From contig LUOO01000113.1 of assembly GCA_001626765.1 (NCBI GenBank), positions 1 to 36,602 of the forward strand: a stretch of DNA of 36,602 bases. The letters run 5' to 3'. A program made the position numbers and the translations under genes. Below the pieces are notes generated by a model, which saw only the letters and a list, made by a program, of their open reading frames with translations, was not told the DNA's origin and made no database searches. How positions within the stretch are numbered: the first letter of the stretch is position 1; each line of letters starts with the position of its first letter. This DNA is from Maritimibacter sp. REDSEA-S28_B5 (lineage in GTDB: Bacteria > Pseudomonadota > Alphaproteobacteria > Rhodobacterales > Rhodobacteraceae). Below are positions 15,335 through 24,142 of this stretch, piece after piece.

Positions 15335-15745
15335 ATGATCTGGGTCAAAGTCATACATATTCTCTGCGTCATGGGCTGGATGACGTCGATTTTCGCCGTC
15401 CCCCGCGCGATCATCTACTGGAAACGCGACTGGGACCGTTACACGGCACAGGGCCCGATCGGGGATCTCACCTTCCGGCTCTACCGCTTCTCGGCGGGCC
15501 TCGGCGTCATCGCGGCGCTCACCGGACTCTGGATGGCGTGGGACCTCGGGTTTCCCGGCTGGGTCTGGCTCAAGCTCGCGCTCGTGGTGGTCCTTGCTGC
15601 GCACTATGTCTGGACCGGGCGGCTCGTGATCAAGGCCCAGCGCGGCCAGTTCACCCAGACCGACCGCTACCTGCGCATCTTCAACGAAATTTCCGTCCTC
15701 GTCGTCGTCGCGATCCTCTGGGCGGTGGTGGCGAAGCCCTTCTGA
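15335..15745 (+). CDS. HemJ/CopD-like four-helix membrane protein
   Basis: A 136-residue integral membrane protein with about four transmembrane helices. It resembles the UPF0093/HemJ group (protoporphyrinogen IX oxidase) and the related CopD superfamily. Features shared with HemJ are His8 in WVKVIHILCVMGWM, Lys80 in WVWLKLALVVV, and a C-terminus of the form RYLRIFNEISVLVVVAILWAVVAKPF-like, with RxFNE and VxKPF. His and Lys at these places are reported heme or catalytic residues of HemJ, but many Rhodobacterales have a separate hemJ, so this may be a paralogue. Start at 15335 (MIWVK); its TGA overlaps the next ATG. Confidence 0.65.
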   Translation: MIWVKVIHILCVMGWMTSIFAVPRAIIYWKRDWDRYTAQGPIGDLTFRLYRFSAGLGVIAALTGLWMAWDLGFPGWVWLKLALVVVLAAHYVWTGRLVIKAQRGQFTQTDRYLRIFNEISVLVVVAILWAVVAKPF

Positions 15746-16455
15746 TGACGGATACGACGATCCCCGCCGTTCTCGCGGCCTTTTCCTGGCTCGATGCGCT
15801 CGCCGTGGCCATGATCCTCCTGGCGTGGTTTTCGATCCGTTGGCTCATCGAGCATTCCCCCGATCACCGCCCCTCGATGGGGCGGGTGATGAAGGACTAC
15901 CGGCGCGAATGGATGACCCAGTTCGTCACGCGCACTCCGCGCATCTTCGATGCCTCGGTGCTGTCGTCGCTGCGCCAGGGCACCACATTCTTCGCATCCG
16001 CCTGCATGATCGCCATAGGCTCGGGGCTCGCGCTCCTGGGCAACACCGAACGGCTCGACACGGTCGCAGAGGAACTGATCGCAGCCGATGCGCCCCGGAT
16101 CGTCTGGGAGATCAAGATCCTCTTCGTCCTCCTTTTCGTGACCTCGGGGTTTCTGGCCTTCGTCTGGTCGCACCGGCTCTTCGGCTACAACGCCATCGTC
16201 ATGGCGAGCGTTCCGAACGACGTGACCGACCCTACGGCGCTGCCCCGCGCGGCCAAGGCCGCCGAGATCAACATCAACGCGGCCCGCAGCTACAACCGGG
16301 GCCTGCGTGCGGTTTATTTCGCCATCGCGGCACTGGCCTGGCTTCTGGGCCCGATCGCGCTCATCGTCGCGACCGTGATCACCTTCGTCGTTCTCTGGCG
16401 ACGCGAGTTCCGGTCCAATTCGCGCTCGGTCCTGATCGCGCGCGACCTACCCTGA
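15745..16455 (+). CDS. DUF599 family membrane protein
   Basis: A 236-residue membrane protein with about four helices (15-31, 82-103, 130-150, 200-230) that fits the DUF599 family: a conserved WRREF-like end and the segment RGLRAVYFAIAALAWLLGP. The TGATG overlap (stop 15743-15745, start 15745) couples it to the HemJ/CopD-like gene, suggesting the two proteins work together in the membrane. No function is known for DUF599. It converges with a membrane-protein gene on the other strand, whose stop is 6 bases away. Confidence 0.75.
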   Translation: MTDTTIPAVLAAFSWLDALAVAMILLAWFSIRWLIEHSPDHRPSMGRVMKDYRREWMTQFVTRTPRIFDASVLSSLRQGTTFFASACMIAIGSGLALLGNTERLDTVAEELIAADAPRIVWEIKILFVLLFVTSGFLAFVWSHRLFGYNAIVMASVPNDVTDPTALPRAAKAAEININAARSYNRGLRAVYFAIAALAWLLGPIALIVATVITFVVLWRREFRSNSRSVLIARDLP

Positions 16456-16461
16456 GGAGCG

Positions 16462-17241
16462 TCAACGCAGGGACCGCCAAAGCGTGAGGACAAGGTCCGA
16501 CACGTCCCCCAGCCGCGCCGCGAGGTGTTCGCGCGCGATGCCGCCCTCCACCTCGGCCCGGTCGATCCGCTCAATGAGCCGGGCGAGCCTGCGCCGATGT
16601 GTGCCGGTCAGGACCTGCACGGGGTCCGCGACCAGCCCGGCAAAACTCGTCACGACACTGGCCGCGACGGCGAGCACCAGCGCCGTCGCGAACAGTTCCC
16701 AAAACCCGAGGCTCACGGGAAAGACCCCATACCACGCGCGCCCGAGCCAGGGACCCAGCGGAAACCGCTCGACCGCCTGCCCGTAGGCGCGCGCCTCGGC
16801 CAGCGGTCCGGCGAGCGACACGACGCCCGGCGTCACGCTGTGAAACAGGATGATGCCAAGGGCGACAAGCACCAGCATTGTCGTCATCTCGGCCACCGCC
16901 GACCGGATGCCGACGTAATCCGCCACCGCCGCCCGCCGCAGTGCGGGATCGACGCCTGGCCGCAATCGGCTCACCAGCGCCTCGACCTCGCGGCCAACCC
17001 AGCGCGCCACCGCCGTTTCGAGCATCAGGTTCCGCGTCCCAAGCCACCGTGCCAGCCCCCGAAGGCGCACGAGCCGTGCCAATCCGGCCAGCAGCTTCAC
17101 GATCAGGAACACAGGCGCGAGGAAGAGGTTCGCCGGTGCGCGCAACAGGTCCCAGCCCAGCGCCGCACGATGCAGCCGCCAGCTGCCGCGCAGGCCATAG
17201 ACGCGCCGCACAAAGGCACGCACTTCCCTGTCCTGATCCAA
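16462..17241 (-). CDS. Membrane protein, DUF6635-like
   Basis: A 259-residue protein with basic, amphipathic N-terminal segments and at least two clear membrane helices (about 117-135 and 184-205). The start RAFVRRVYGLRGSWRLHRAA followed by GWDLLRAPANLFLAPVF recalls the family I know as DUF6635 in Rhodobacteraceae; the name is from memory. The only usable start is a TTG at 17241, with an A/G-rich stretch upstream and a stop codon 27 bases before it; a GTG at codon 7 is an alternative. It is downstream of the moxR operon on the same strand, separated by repeat copy 4. Function is unknown. Confidence 0.65.
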   Translation of the reverse strand: MDQDREVRAFVRRVYGLRGSWRLHRAALGWDLLRAPANLFLAPVFLIVKLLAGLARLVRLRGLARWLGTRNLMLETAVARWVGREVEALVSRLRPGVDPALRRAAVADYVGIRSAVAEMTTMLVLVALGIILFHSVTPGVVSLAGPLAEARAYGQAVERFPLGPWLGRAWYGVFPVSLGFWELFATALVLAVAASVVTSFAGLVADPVQVLTGTHRRRLARLIERIDRAEVEGGIAREHLAARLGDVSDLVLTLWRSLR

Positions 17242-17305
17242 AGCTCCGGCCCCCTCTTTCCCTCCTCAGATATGGTCCGCGCACGCCCAAGCACCACCCC
17301 ACCCG

Positions 17306-17445
17306 CTTCTCTGGTTCAAAAATATCCCAGGGGTTTGGGGGCAGCGCCCCTACCTACGCCTGCATTTGAGGGCAGAGATGTGCGGGCAAATCCCTCGCAC
17401 AAACGGGGGTCCGGAGGCGGCAGCCCCCGGCGGGTCGTGACGGAC
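17306..17445 (+). repeat. Hairpin repeat, copy 4 (3' end of the VWA gene)
   Basis: Head block 17306-17328 matches copy 1 at 22 of 23 positions. It continues with GGGGCAGCGCCCC (17338-17350) and, further on, a G5/C5 pair around 17405-17428. Reading from the minus strand, the terminal codons and stop of the upstream VWA gene fall inside this repeat. Confidence 0.65.
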
Positions 17446-19382
17446 AAAGCCCGGCGCGAAACCCTCAGGCCGCCCGCGACCGCCGTCCGCGACCCTCGGC
17501 CAACCAATTGCGGCGAGCCGTCGTCGATCGCCATCACCCCGCCGCGCATCGGCGCCATGACCGGTTCGACCAGATCGCCCGTGGCGATGGTCGCCTCGAA
17601 CTCGCGGGGCGAGGCCGGTCCCACGGCCACCACCGCAGTCTGGTCGCCCTCGGCCAGACGGAAAAGCCCGATCTCGCCGCTGGCAAAGGTGCTCTCGTAT
17701 AGCCCCGGCGCGACCTCTTCCATCGGCAGCACCTCTTCGGTGCCGTCGGGCCGCGTCACGGTCAGTTCTTTTTCGCCCTCGGCCATGGTGCGGCGCGTCA
17801 CCGTGACCTCGCCGCCCACAGCCTGTGCGGTCAGCGCCTCTTCCTCGAGTTCCGGTTCCTTCATCATCCAGTGCGCGAGGCGTTTGAGCAGTTCGAGCTG
17901 CGGCCCGCCGCCCTCGAACCCGCGCGACCAGAGCCAGGCCTGATCGGAGGCGAGCAGCGCCACGCGCCCCTCGCCCACGCGGTCCAGCGTGAGCAAGGGC
18001 CGACCGTCCACGCCGCTCATCACCGTGTTGCCCGATGTCTCGTCGAGTTCGATAAGCCGCATCCAGCGTCCCCAGCCGCCCTCGGGTGCGAAATCCGAAA
18101 GCCCCCGTGTCACCGGATGGCGTTCGCCAAGTTCGGTCACTTCGGGAGAATACGCCTCGTTCAGCACCCGCGCCGTCGGCTCGCCGGGCAGGATTGCGCC
18201 CAGTGGCGAACGCGCGAGGCTCTGTGCCCCGGCCAGATCCGGGCCTGCCGCGACCAGCACCGCGCCGCCCTCCTCGACGTAGTTGCGCACGGACATGAGA
18301 TAGCTCGCGGGCAGGATGCCGCGCAGCTTGTAGCGGTCGAAGATGATCAGATCGAACTCGTCGATCTTTTCCATGAACAGTTCCTGCGTCGGGAACGCGA
18401 TGAGGGACAACTCGCTGACCGGCACGCCGTCCTGTTTCTCTGGCGGGCGCAGGATGGTGAAATGGACCAGATCGACCGACGAATCCGATTTCAAAAGGTT
18501 GCGCCATGTCCGCGTGCCGGGGTTCGGCTCGCCCGAGACGAGCAGCACCCGCAGCCGGTCGCGCACGCCGTTCATCGTGACGACGGCGGAATTGTTGCGG
18601 TCCGTAAGTTCACCCTCGGCGGCGGGGGTGGTGAACTGGATCACGTTCTGCCCGCCATGGGTCAGCGTAACCGGCAGGATAAGCTCCTCGTTCACAGGCA
18701 CTTGATAGACCTCGGGCTCGGACCCGTCGATGGAGACGGCCAGCTCGACCAGCGCGCCCTCGGGGGCGGCGCCCTCGTCGTCGATGCGCAGGTGGATGTC
18801 CTGTTCCTCGTCGAGGATCGCAAAGGCCGGGGCGTTCACGATTTGGAGCCGCCGGTCCCAGTCGTCCTCGTGCCCGGTCATAAGAAGATGCAGCGGGGCA
18901 GGAAGGTCAGGTGCTGCCTCAAGGTCGTGAAGCCGCCCGTCCGAGATGAGCACGGCCCCCGCCACCCGGTCGCGCGGCACTTCTGCCAATGCCTCGGTCA
19001 GCGTGGTCATGAGAAGCGAGCCGCGATTGTCCTCGCCGTCGCCCATGCGGGTGATACGCAGTTCCAGCCCCTCGACGCCCGCGACACGGGCCTGCAGATC
19101 CTCGAGCGCCGCCTCGGTCTGGTCGCGCCGGTCCGACAGTCCTTGGGACGCGCTGTCATCGACGACCGCGATCAGGATGTCACCCTCGGGTGCGCGGTCC
19201 TCGATCTGAAGCGACGGACCTGCGAGGGCCGCGAGCAGCGCCGCGGCGCCCAGCACCCGGAGCGCCCAGCCCTTCAGCCCGCGCCGGAGCGCAAAGGCGA
19301 GCAGAACGGCAATGATCGCGCCGGCCGCGACGAGCACCGGCCAAGGGAAGGCCGGGTTGAAGATGACGGAAGAGGCGTTCAA
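17316..19382 (-). CDS. VWA-like membrane protein of the moxR operon, 3' end inside repeat
   Basis: A 688-residue protein, the last gene of the moxR operon. Two N-terminal membrane helices (about 11-30 and 40-57) precede a von Willebrand A-like region with VVDDSASQG, similar to the D-x-S-x-S metal site, and a glutamine-amidotransferase-like segment (LRVLLVSGEPNPGTRTWRNLL, YVEEGGAVLVAAG). Orthologues, as I recall, end with one more membrane helix. Here, after about residue 625, the sequence turns basic and Pro/Gly-rich and the last 35 or so residues are translated hairpin repeat copy 4, including the stop codon. The C-terminal anchor seems lost. The TTG start overlaps the previous stop (TTGA), implying translational coupling. 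Confidence 0.75.
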   Translation of the reverse strand: MNASSVIFNPAFPWPVLVAAGAIIAVLLAFALRRGLKGWALRVLGAAALLAALAGPSLQIEDRAPEGDILIAVVDDSASQGLSDRRDQTEAALEDLQARVAGVEGLELRITRMGDGEDNRGSLLMTTLTEALAEVPRDRVAGAVLISDGRLHDLEAAPDLPAPLHLLMTGHEDDWDRRLQIVNAPAFAILDEEQDIHLRIDDEGAAPEGALVELAVSIDGSEPEVYQVPVNEELILPVTLTHGGQNVIQFTTPAAEGELTDRNNSAVVTMNGVRDRLRVLLVSGEPNPGTRTWRNLLKSDSSVDLVHFTILRPPEKQDGVPVSELSLIAFPTQELFMEKIDEFDLIIFDRYKLRGILPASYLMSVRNYVEEGGAVLVAAGPDLAGAQSLARSPLGAILPGEPTARVLNEAYSPEVTELGERHPVTRGLSDFAPEGGWGRWMRLIELDETSGNTVMSGVDGRPLLTLDRVGEGRVALLASDQAWLWSRGFEGGGPQLELLKRLAHWMMKEPELEEEALTAQAVGGEVTVTRRTMAEGEKELTVTRPDGTEEVLPMEEVAPGLYESTFASGEIGLFRLAEGDQTAVVAVGPASPREFEATIATGDLVEPVMAPMRGGVMAIDDGSPQLVGRGSRTAVAGGLRVSRRALSVTTRRGLPPPDPRLCEGFARTSLPSNAGVGRGAAPKPLGYF

Positions 19383-22204
19383 TTGCCCAGCCTTTCCAGC
19401 AGAGCAGGCACATGCACCTGATCGCTCTTGTAGTTGCCGGTGAGCACATGCATCACGAGGTTCACGCCGAAACGGTAGGCCAGTTCGCGCTGCCGTTCAC
19501 CGGCAAAGCCCCGCCCCACGGGAAACATCGGCGCACCCGTGTCGGTGATCGCCCAGGCGCCTGCCCAGTCGTTGCCACCGATGAGGATCGGCGTCACGCC
19601 GTCGTTGAGGTTGCGAAACGGCATCCCTTCGGCGCGTTCGGCATCGGGGGGCGCGGCCTCGACCCAGACCGATTGCCCGGCGTAGCGGCCGGGGAAGTCG
19701 AGGAGCAGGTAGAAGGTCCGCGTGAGCACATGATCCTCGGGGATCGGTTCCAGCGGCGGAATGTCGAGCGGCCGGGCCAGCGCGCGCAGGCGTTGGCTTT
19801 CCGGCGTGGACGAGGACCCGAAGCCCGCCACGTCGCCGTCCTTGGTGTCGAAGATGATCATGCCGCCGCCGCGCAGGTAGGCGTTGAGCTTGCCATAGGC
19901 CTCGTCCGAGGGCGCGGGCTGATCCGCCGTCACCGGCCAATACAGCAGCGGATAGATCGACAGCTCGTCGGTTTCGATATCGACACCGGTGGGGGCGACC
20001 GGCTCGACGCTCGTGCGGCTGTAGAGCTGTTCAGAGAGGCCCAGAAGCCCCGCCTCGCTCACCCGGTCGACCTGTGCGTCGCCGGTAATGACATAGGCCA
20101 GCGTCACCTCGCTCGCCGCGAGGATGAGCTTCTCGAGGTCTTCGCCGATGGCGCGGTCCTGCGTCTCGGGCGTGGCGGCGTCCTGCGCGCGCGCCTGATG
20201 TGGTGCGGCAAAGGCGAGTGCTATGAGCAGAAGCGCAGCGGTCCCTGCCGTCCGCGCCACCGCGCGAGATTTTCCGCCGGTGAGCCGCCCAGTGAGGAAG
20301 AGCGAGGCGATCACGTCGATGGCGAGAAGCGCGAGGGCCGCGAGCAGCAGCCAGCCCGACAGGTCGCGTTCCTGCCGTTCGCCCTGCCATTCCGGCACGA
20401 CGGCAGCGGGCCAGACGGCGGGGGTCATCACCGTGTCCTCGGTCACCACGTTGACGGCGACCCGGCGATCCTCGGCGGCATAAAGCCCGGGGGGAAGGCC
20501 GGGGCCGACGCCCTCCGCCACGCGTTCGCCCGGCACGCCGGGGCGTTCGCCAGCATCGGCCAGCGCGCCGAAGCCGTCGAGCAGGATTTCCGGCACCCAG
20601 ATGCTACCCGCCAGTTCACCGGCGTCAGGCGTTCCGGTGCGGGTCGAGACGGCGAGCCGTTCGAGCATCTGGACGAAAAGGCCGGAGAGCGGGAGCGACG
20701 ACCATTCCGCATTGGCCGAGACGTGAAAGAGCACCACCTGCCCGTCGCCCGACTGCTTTCGCGTGACGAGCGGCGTGCCGTCCGCCAGCTCTGCAATCGT
20801 CCGCTCGGCCAGAAGTGGGCCGGGTTCGGCGAGCACTTGGGAGGTCACGACAACATCTTCGGGAACGGCGAGGCCGTAGAAGGGCGAGGACTCTGAGAAC
20901 GGCGCCAGCCCCTGCGGTTCGCCCCAGGACATCGCGCCGCCCACGTCGCGCCCACCGACGCGCAGCCGCACGGGGAGGAGCGCGTCCTCTTCGCCCCGGC
21001 CGGTATCAGCGGCGGCCAGGCGGGGACCGGCGAAGCGCAGCAGAAGCCCGCCCTCGGCAACCCATGTCTCGATCGCGCTCCGATCGTTTGGCGCAAGGGC
21101 CGCCACGTCGGCCAGGATGATCACATCGGGCGAGGCCTGCACAAGGTCACGGATCGACCCCTCCATCACGTCCGCCGTGGGCACCAGCGCCTCGCGCAGA
21201 TAATGGAGCGGCGAGAGCAGTTCCAGCGCCTCTTCGCTGTCGCCGCCGATGAGTGCGACCTTGCGACGACGCAAGGAATCGTCGGCGAGTGACACGGCAC
21301 CGGCAGAGCGCACGCCCTCGATTTCAAAGCGCGTGATGCGGTTTCTCAATTCCGGCGGCAGCGACACCTCGACCTCGGCCTCGGTCGCACCCGGCTCGAA
21401 ACTCAGCGTCGCGCGGGCCAGTTCGCGTTCGATCCCGGCGGGGTCCGGTCCCTGCCCGGTCACCTCGATCTCCTGCGGCCCCTCAGCAGAGGACCGGGTG
21501 GCCACGAGCGACAGGTTGCCGCCCTCGATCCGCCCTGGCCGCAGACCGATGCGCGGCGCGGGCGGCTGCATGACAGTAAGCGATCCTCGCGCGTCAAAGG
21601 CGCGGGCAAGGTCGGCGCGGGTCGCCGTGTCCAGACCATCGGAGAGCCAGAGCGTGTCAAAGCCACCCTCAACCCCATCGAGCCACGCGATCGTCGCGGT
21701 ATGATCCGCGGCGAGCGGCTTGGGCAGGAGTCCCTCGAGCCGCGCCCCCGCATCGGCAGCAGCACGGAGCGGCAGACCACCCTCGGCAGGCACCTCGCCT
21801 GCGGACAAGAGCGCGACCGGGCGACCGGCAGCGCCGGCGGCATCGACCTGCCGCTTGGCTACGTCGATCCGCGCGCGCCAATCGGGCGCGGCGGCGAAAC
21901 TGTCGTCCACATAGACGAGGAGCGGCCCCGCGCCCTCTTCCACCGGATCGGGGTTCAGGATGGGACCGGCAAAGCCAAGGATCATCGCGGCCACGGCGAG
22001 CATCCGCAGAAGCAGCAGCCACCACGGCGTCCGGTCGGCCTCGCTGTCCTCGTCCTCGAGGCCCAGGAGCAGCGCGACGCCTGGAAAGGCGCGGCGGATC
22101 GGCGCGGGCGGGATCGCGCGCAGGATGATCCAGAGCACCGGCAGCGACACGAGCGCGACCAAAAGCCAGGGAGTCAGAAAACCGATGGGGCCGAGCGTGA
22201 ACAT
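19379..22204 (-). CDS. DUF4159 protein with BatA-type N-terminus
   Basis: A 941-residue membrane protein. The N-terminus (about 1-85) is a BatA-type pair of helices around a basic loop (FLTPWLLVALVSLPVLWIIL, then RTPWWLLLLRMLAVAAM). A periplasmic VWA/GATase-like region follows, with LVYVDDSFAA. Two helices near 630-690 (SGWLLLAALALLAIDVI and GTAALLLIALAFA) precede the C-terminal DUF4159 domain, seen in YPLLYWPVTADQPAPSDEAYGKLNAYLRGGGMIIFDT and RTFYLLLDFPGRYAGQSVWVE. It works with MoxR, DUF58 and the VWA protein as an assembly of unknown role, possibly envelope-related. Its ATG directly follows the DUF58 stop, with no gap. Confidence 0.88.
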   Translation of the reverse strand: MFTLGPIGFLTPWLLVALVSLPVLWIILRAIPPAPIRRAFPGVALLLGLEDEDSEADRTPWWLLLLRMLAVAAMILGFAGPILNPDPVEEGAGPLLVYVDDSFAAAPDWRARIDVAKRQVDAAGAAGRPVALLSAGEVPAEGGLPLRAAADAGARLEGLLPKPLAADHTATIAWLDGVEGGFDTLWLSDGLDTATRADLARAFDARGSLTVMQPPAPRIGLRPGRIEGGNLSLVATRSSAEGPQEIEVTGQGPDPAGIERELARATLSFEPGATEAEVEVSLPPELRNRITRFEIEGVRSAGAVSLADDSLRRRKVALIGGDSEEALELLSPLHYLREALVPTADVMEGSIRDLVQASPDVIILADVAALAPNDRSAIETWVAEGGLLLRFAGPRLAAADTGRGEEDALLPVRLRVGGRDVGGAMSWGEPQGLAPFSESSPFYGLAVPEDVVVTSQVLAEPGPLLAERTIAELADGTPLVTRKQSGDGQVVLFHVSANAEWSSLPLSGLFVQMLERLAVSTRTGTPDAGELAGSIWVPEILLDGFGALADAGERPGVPGERVAEGVGPGLPPGLYAAEDRRVAVNVVTEDTVMTPAVWPAAVVPEWQGERQERDLSGWLLLAALALLAIDVIASLFLTGRLTGGKSRAVARTAGTAALLLIALAFAAPHQARAQDAATPETQDRAIGEDLEKLILAASEVTLAYVITGDAQVDRVSEAGLLGLSEQLYSRTSVEPVAPTGVDIETDELSIYPLLYWPVTADQPAPSDEAYGKLNAYLRGGGMIIFDTKDGDVAGFGSSSTPESQRLRALARPLDIPPLEPIPEDHVLTRTFYLLLDFPGRYAGQSVWVEAAPPDAERAEGMPFRNLNDGVTPILIGGNDWAGAWAITDTGAPMFPVGRGFAGERQRELAYRFGVNLVMHVLTGNYKSDQVHVPALLERLGN

Positions 22205-23080
22205 CTACCTGCGCCCCTCCAGAGCGGTATGGAGCCAGAGCAGCGCAGAGGCCGCGCTGTCGCCGGTATGATGGGTGTGAAACCGCCAGCCTGTGAGCTC
22301 GGCCATGGCGGAGAGCTGTTCCTTTCGCCGGGCGAGCCGGGCCAGATAGCGGTCGCGCAACTCGCCCGCCTTGCGGGTTTCGTATTCCAACGTGCCACCG
22401 ACCGAGTGAAAGACCGTGCGCCCGTCGTAGGGAAAGGCCTCTTCCGCCGGGTCGAGGACTTGCAGAAGCACGCCCCTCACACCCCGATCCGCCGCCGTGG
22501 CCAGCGCGGCCTGCACCGGAGCGGGGTCAGACAGGAAGTCCGAGATGAAGACGGCGCGGGAATAGCGCGGCAGAATGTCGGTGTCGGGAACGCCGTAGTC
22601 CTGCGCGGTGTTTGCGGTCAGGTGATCGGCGATGCGGCCCAGCTGCAATTCACCGCGCATCGGACGCACACCCATGTCGGTCATCCCCACGCGTTCGCCC
22701 GCGCCGACCAGCAGCACGCAGGCCGCGAGCGACAGGAGCGCCGCGCGGTCGGCCTTGGTCGGCAGGTTCTTGTCCGAGGCGAACTGCATGGACTGCGACC
22801 GGTCGACCCAGAAGACCACAGATTGCGCCGCCTGCCATTCCTTTTCCGCCACGAAATGCGTGTCGGACCGGGCAGACCGGCGCCAGTCGATGGACCGCGC
22901 CGGATCGCCGGGCTGGGCGGCACGGTATTGCCAGAAGGCATCGCCCACGCCGGGGCGCTTGCGACCGTGTTCGCCAAAGGCCACGCCACGGGCAAGCTGC
23001 GACGCCTCGGCCAGAAGCGGCGGCAGCGGGGCCGCCAGCCCCTCTGCGCGAGGACGCAGGGTGATCGGCGTTGAGCTCAA
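22205..23080 (-). CDS. DUF58 domain protein
   Basis: A 291-residue DUF58 protein, usual partner of MoxR ATPases. The signature is DAFWQYRAAQPGDPARSIDW (about 47-66) followed by RRSARSD, and a VWA metal site as Asp93-Arg-Ser-Gln-Ser97 in FWVDRSQSM. The start is taken as the TTG at 23080, which overlaps the moxR stop as TTGA; longer in-frame reading upstream gives an Arg/Gly-rich peptide that is moxR in another frame. The protein is cytoplasmic or membrane-attached and may bring substrates to the MoxR chaperone. Confidence 0.9.
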   Translation of the reverse strand: MSSTPITLRPRAEGLAAPLPPLLAEASQLARGVAFGEHGRKRPGVGDAFWQYRAAQPGDPARSIDWRRSARSDTHFVAEKEWQAAQSVVFWVDRSQSMQFASDKNLPTKADRAALLSLAACVLLVGAGERVGMTDMGVRPMRGELQLGRIADHLTANTAQDYGVPDTDILPRYSRAVFISDFLSDPAPVQAALATAADRGVRGVLLQVLDPAEEAFPYDGRTVFHSVGGTLEYETRKAGELRDRYLARLARRKEQLSAMAELTGWRFHTHHTGDSAASALLWLHTALEGRR

Positions 23081-24084
23081 GCCGCCGCCTCGCGACGGGT
23101 CAGACCCTCGACCACACCGTCGATGATGCCGCCAAGGTTTTCGCCCCGCGCGCGCGCCGCGTAGGACAGCGCCATGCGGTGAACGAGCACCGGCTTGGCC
23201 AGCGCCACCACATCTTCGGCCCCGGGCGCGAGGCGACCGTCCATCAGCGCACGGGCACGCGTGAGCAGCATGAGCGCCTGCGCCGCACGCGGACCGGGGC
23301 CCCATGCGACGCTGTCCTGCACCGCCTTGGGCGCGGTGGGATCGTCCGGACGGCAGGACCGCACGAGGTCGAGGATCATTTCGACGATGTTCTCACCCAC
23401 CGGCATCCGGCGCAGAAGCGCCTGCGCGGCGATCAGGTCCTCTGTCGAAAACACCGCCTCGGCCTGCGCCTCTTCCGCGCCCGTGGTGGCGAGGATGATG
23501 TCGCGCTCGGCGTCGCGGTCGGGGTATTCCACGTCCACTTGCAAGAGGAAGCGGTCAAGCTGCGCTTCGGGCAGCGGATAGGTGCCCTCTTGCTCCAGCG
23601 GGTTCTGCGTGGCCAGCACATGGAAGGGTCGTTCGAGCTTGTGCTCCACCCCCGCCACGGTCACGGCGCGTTCCTGCATGGCCTGGAGAAGCGCGGACTG
23701 CGTGCGCGGCGAGGCGCGGTTGATCTCGTCGGCCAGAAGCAGCTGGCAGAACACAGGCCCGGGAATGAAGCGGAAGGCGCGCGAGCCGTCCGCGCCCTCC
23801 TCCAGCACCTCGGAGCCCAGAATGTCGGCGGGCATCAGGTCGGGCGTGAACTGGATGCGCCCACCGCTGATTCCCATCACGGTGGACAGGGTTTCGACGA
23901 GCCGCGTCTTGCCCAGCCCCGGCAGACCAATCAGAAGGGCATGCCCCCCCGCCAGCATCGCCTGCATCACCTGTTCCACAACGGTCGTCTGCCCGATGAT
24001 CCGCCGCGCCACCATGGCACGGGCCTCGTCGAGCTTGCCCCCGAGCGCTTCGATGTCCGCGACCAGGTTCTCGGTGTTCTCCAT
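23077..24084 (-). CDS. MoxR family AAA+ ATPase
   Basis: A 335-residue MoxR-type AAA+ ATPase, a chaperone that helps mature or insert metal ions or cofactors in partner proteins. Walker A is GLPGLGKT (53-60), Walker B is LLLADE (115-120) followed by INRASPRTQSALLQAMQE, and sensor 1 is in LATQNPLEQEGTYPLPEAQLDRF. First gene of the operon moxR-DUF58-DUF4159-VWA; CAGGAGA is a good ribosome binding site before the ATG. It diverges from DUF1285, with just 58 bases between the genes. Confidence 0.93.
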   Translation of the reverse strand: MENTENLVADIEALGGKLDEARAMVARRIIGQTTVVEQVMQAMLAGGHALLIGLPGLGKTRLVETLSTVMGISGGRIQFTPDLMPADILGSEVLEEGADGSRAFRFIPGPVFCQLLLADEINRASPRTQSALLQAMQERAVTVAGVEHKLERPFHVLATQNPLEQEGTYPLPEAQLDRFLLQVDVEYPDRDAERDIILATTGAEEAQAEAVFSTEDLIAAQALLRRMPVGENIVEMILDLVRSCRPDDPTAPKAVQDSVAWGPGPRAAQALMLLTRARALMDGRLAPGAEDVVALAKPVLVHRMALSYAARARGENLGGIIDGVVEGLTRREAAA

Positions 24085-24108
24085 GGAACGTCTCCTGTAA
24101 ATACTCGT

Positions 24109-24142
24109 TGGTCAGTAGAGACCGGAACCGGGTGAAGAACAA
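24109..24142 (-). promoter_or_regulatory. Candidate promoter of the moxR operon
   Basis: On the minus strand TTGTTC (24137-24142) and TCTACT are separated by 17 bases, a fair match to sigma70 spacing. It lies in the 58-bp divergent gap with DUF1285. Weak by sequence alone. Confidence 0.3.

Noticed and set aside
17871..20896. Long plus-strand frames opposite the DUF4159 and VWA genes
   Set aside because: They read as Arg/His/Gln-rich antisense peptides without motifs.
23081..23305. Upstream extension of DUF58 by 75 codons
   Set aside because: The reading overlaps moxR and is Arg/Gly-rich; the TTGA overlap start fits the operon pattern.
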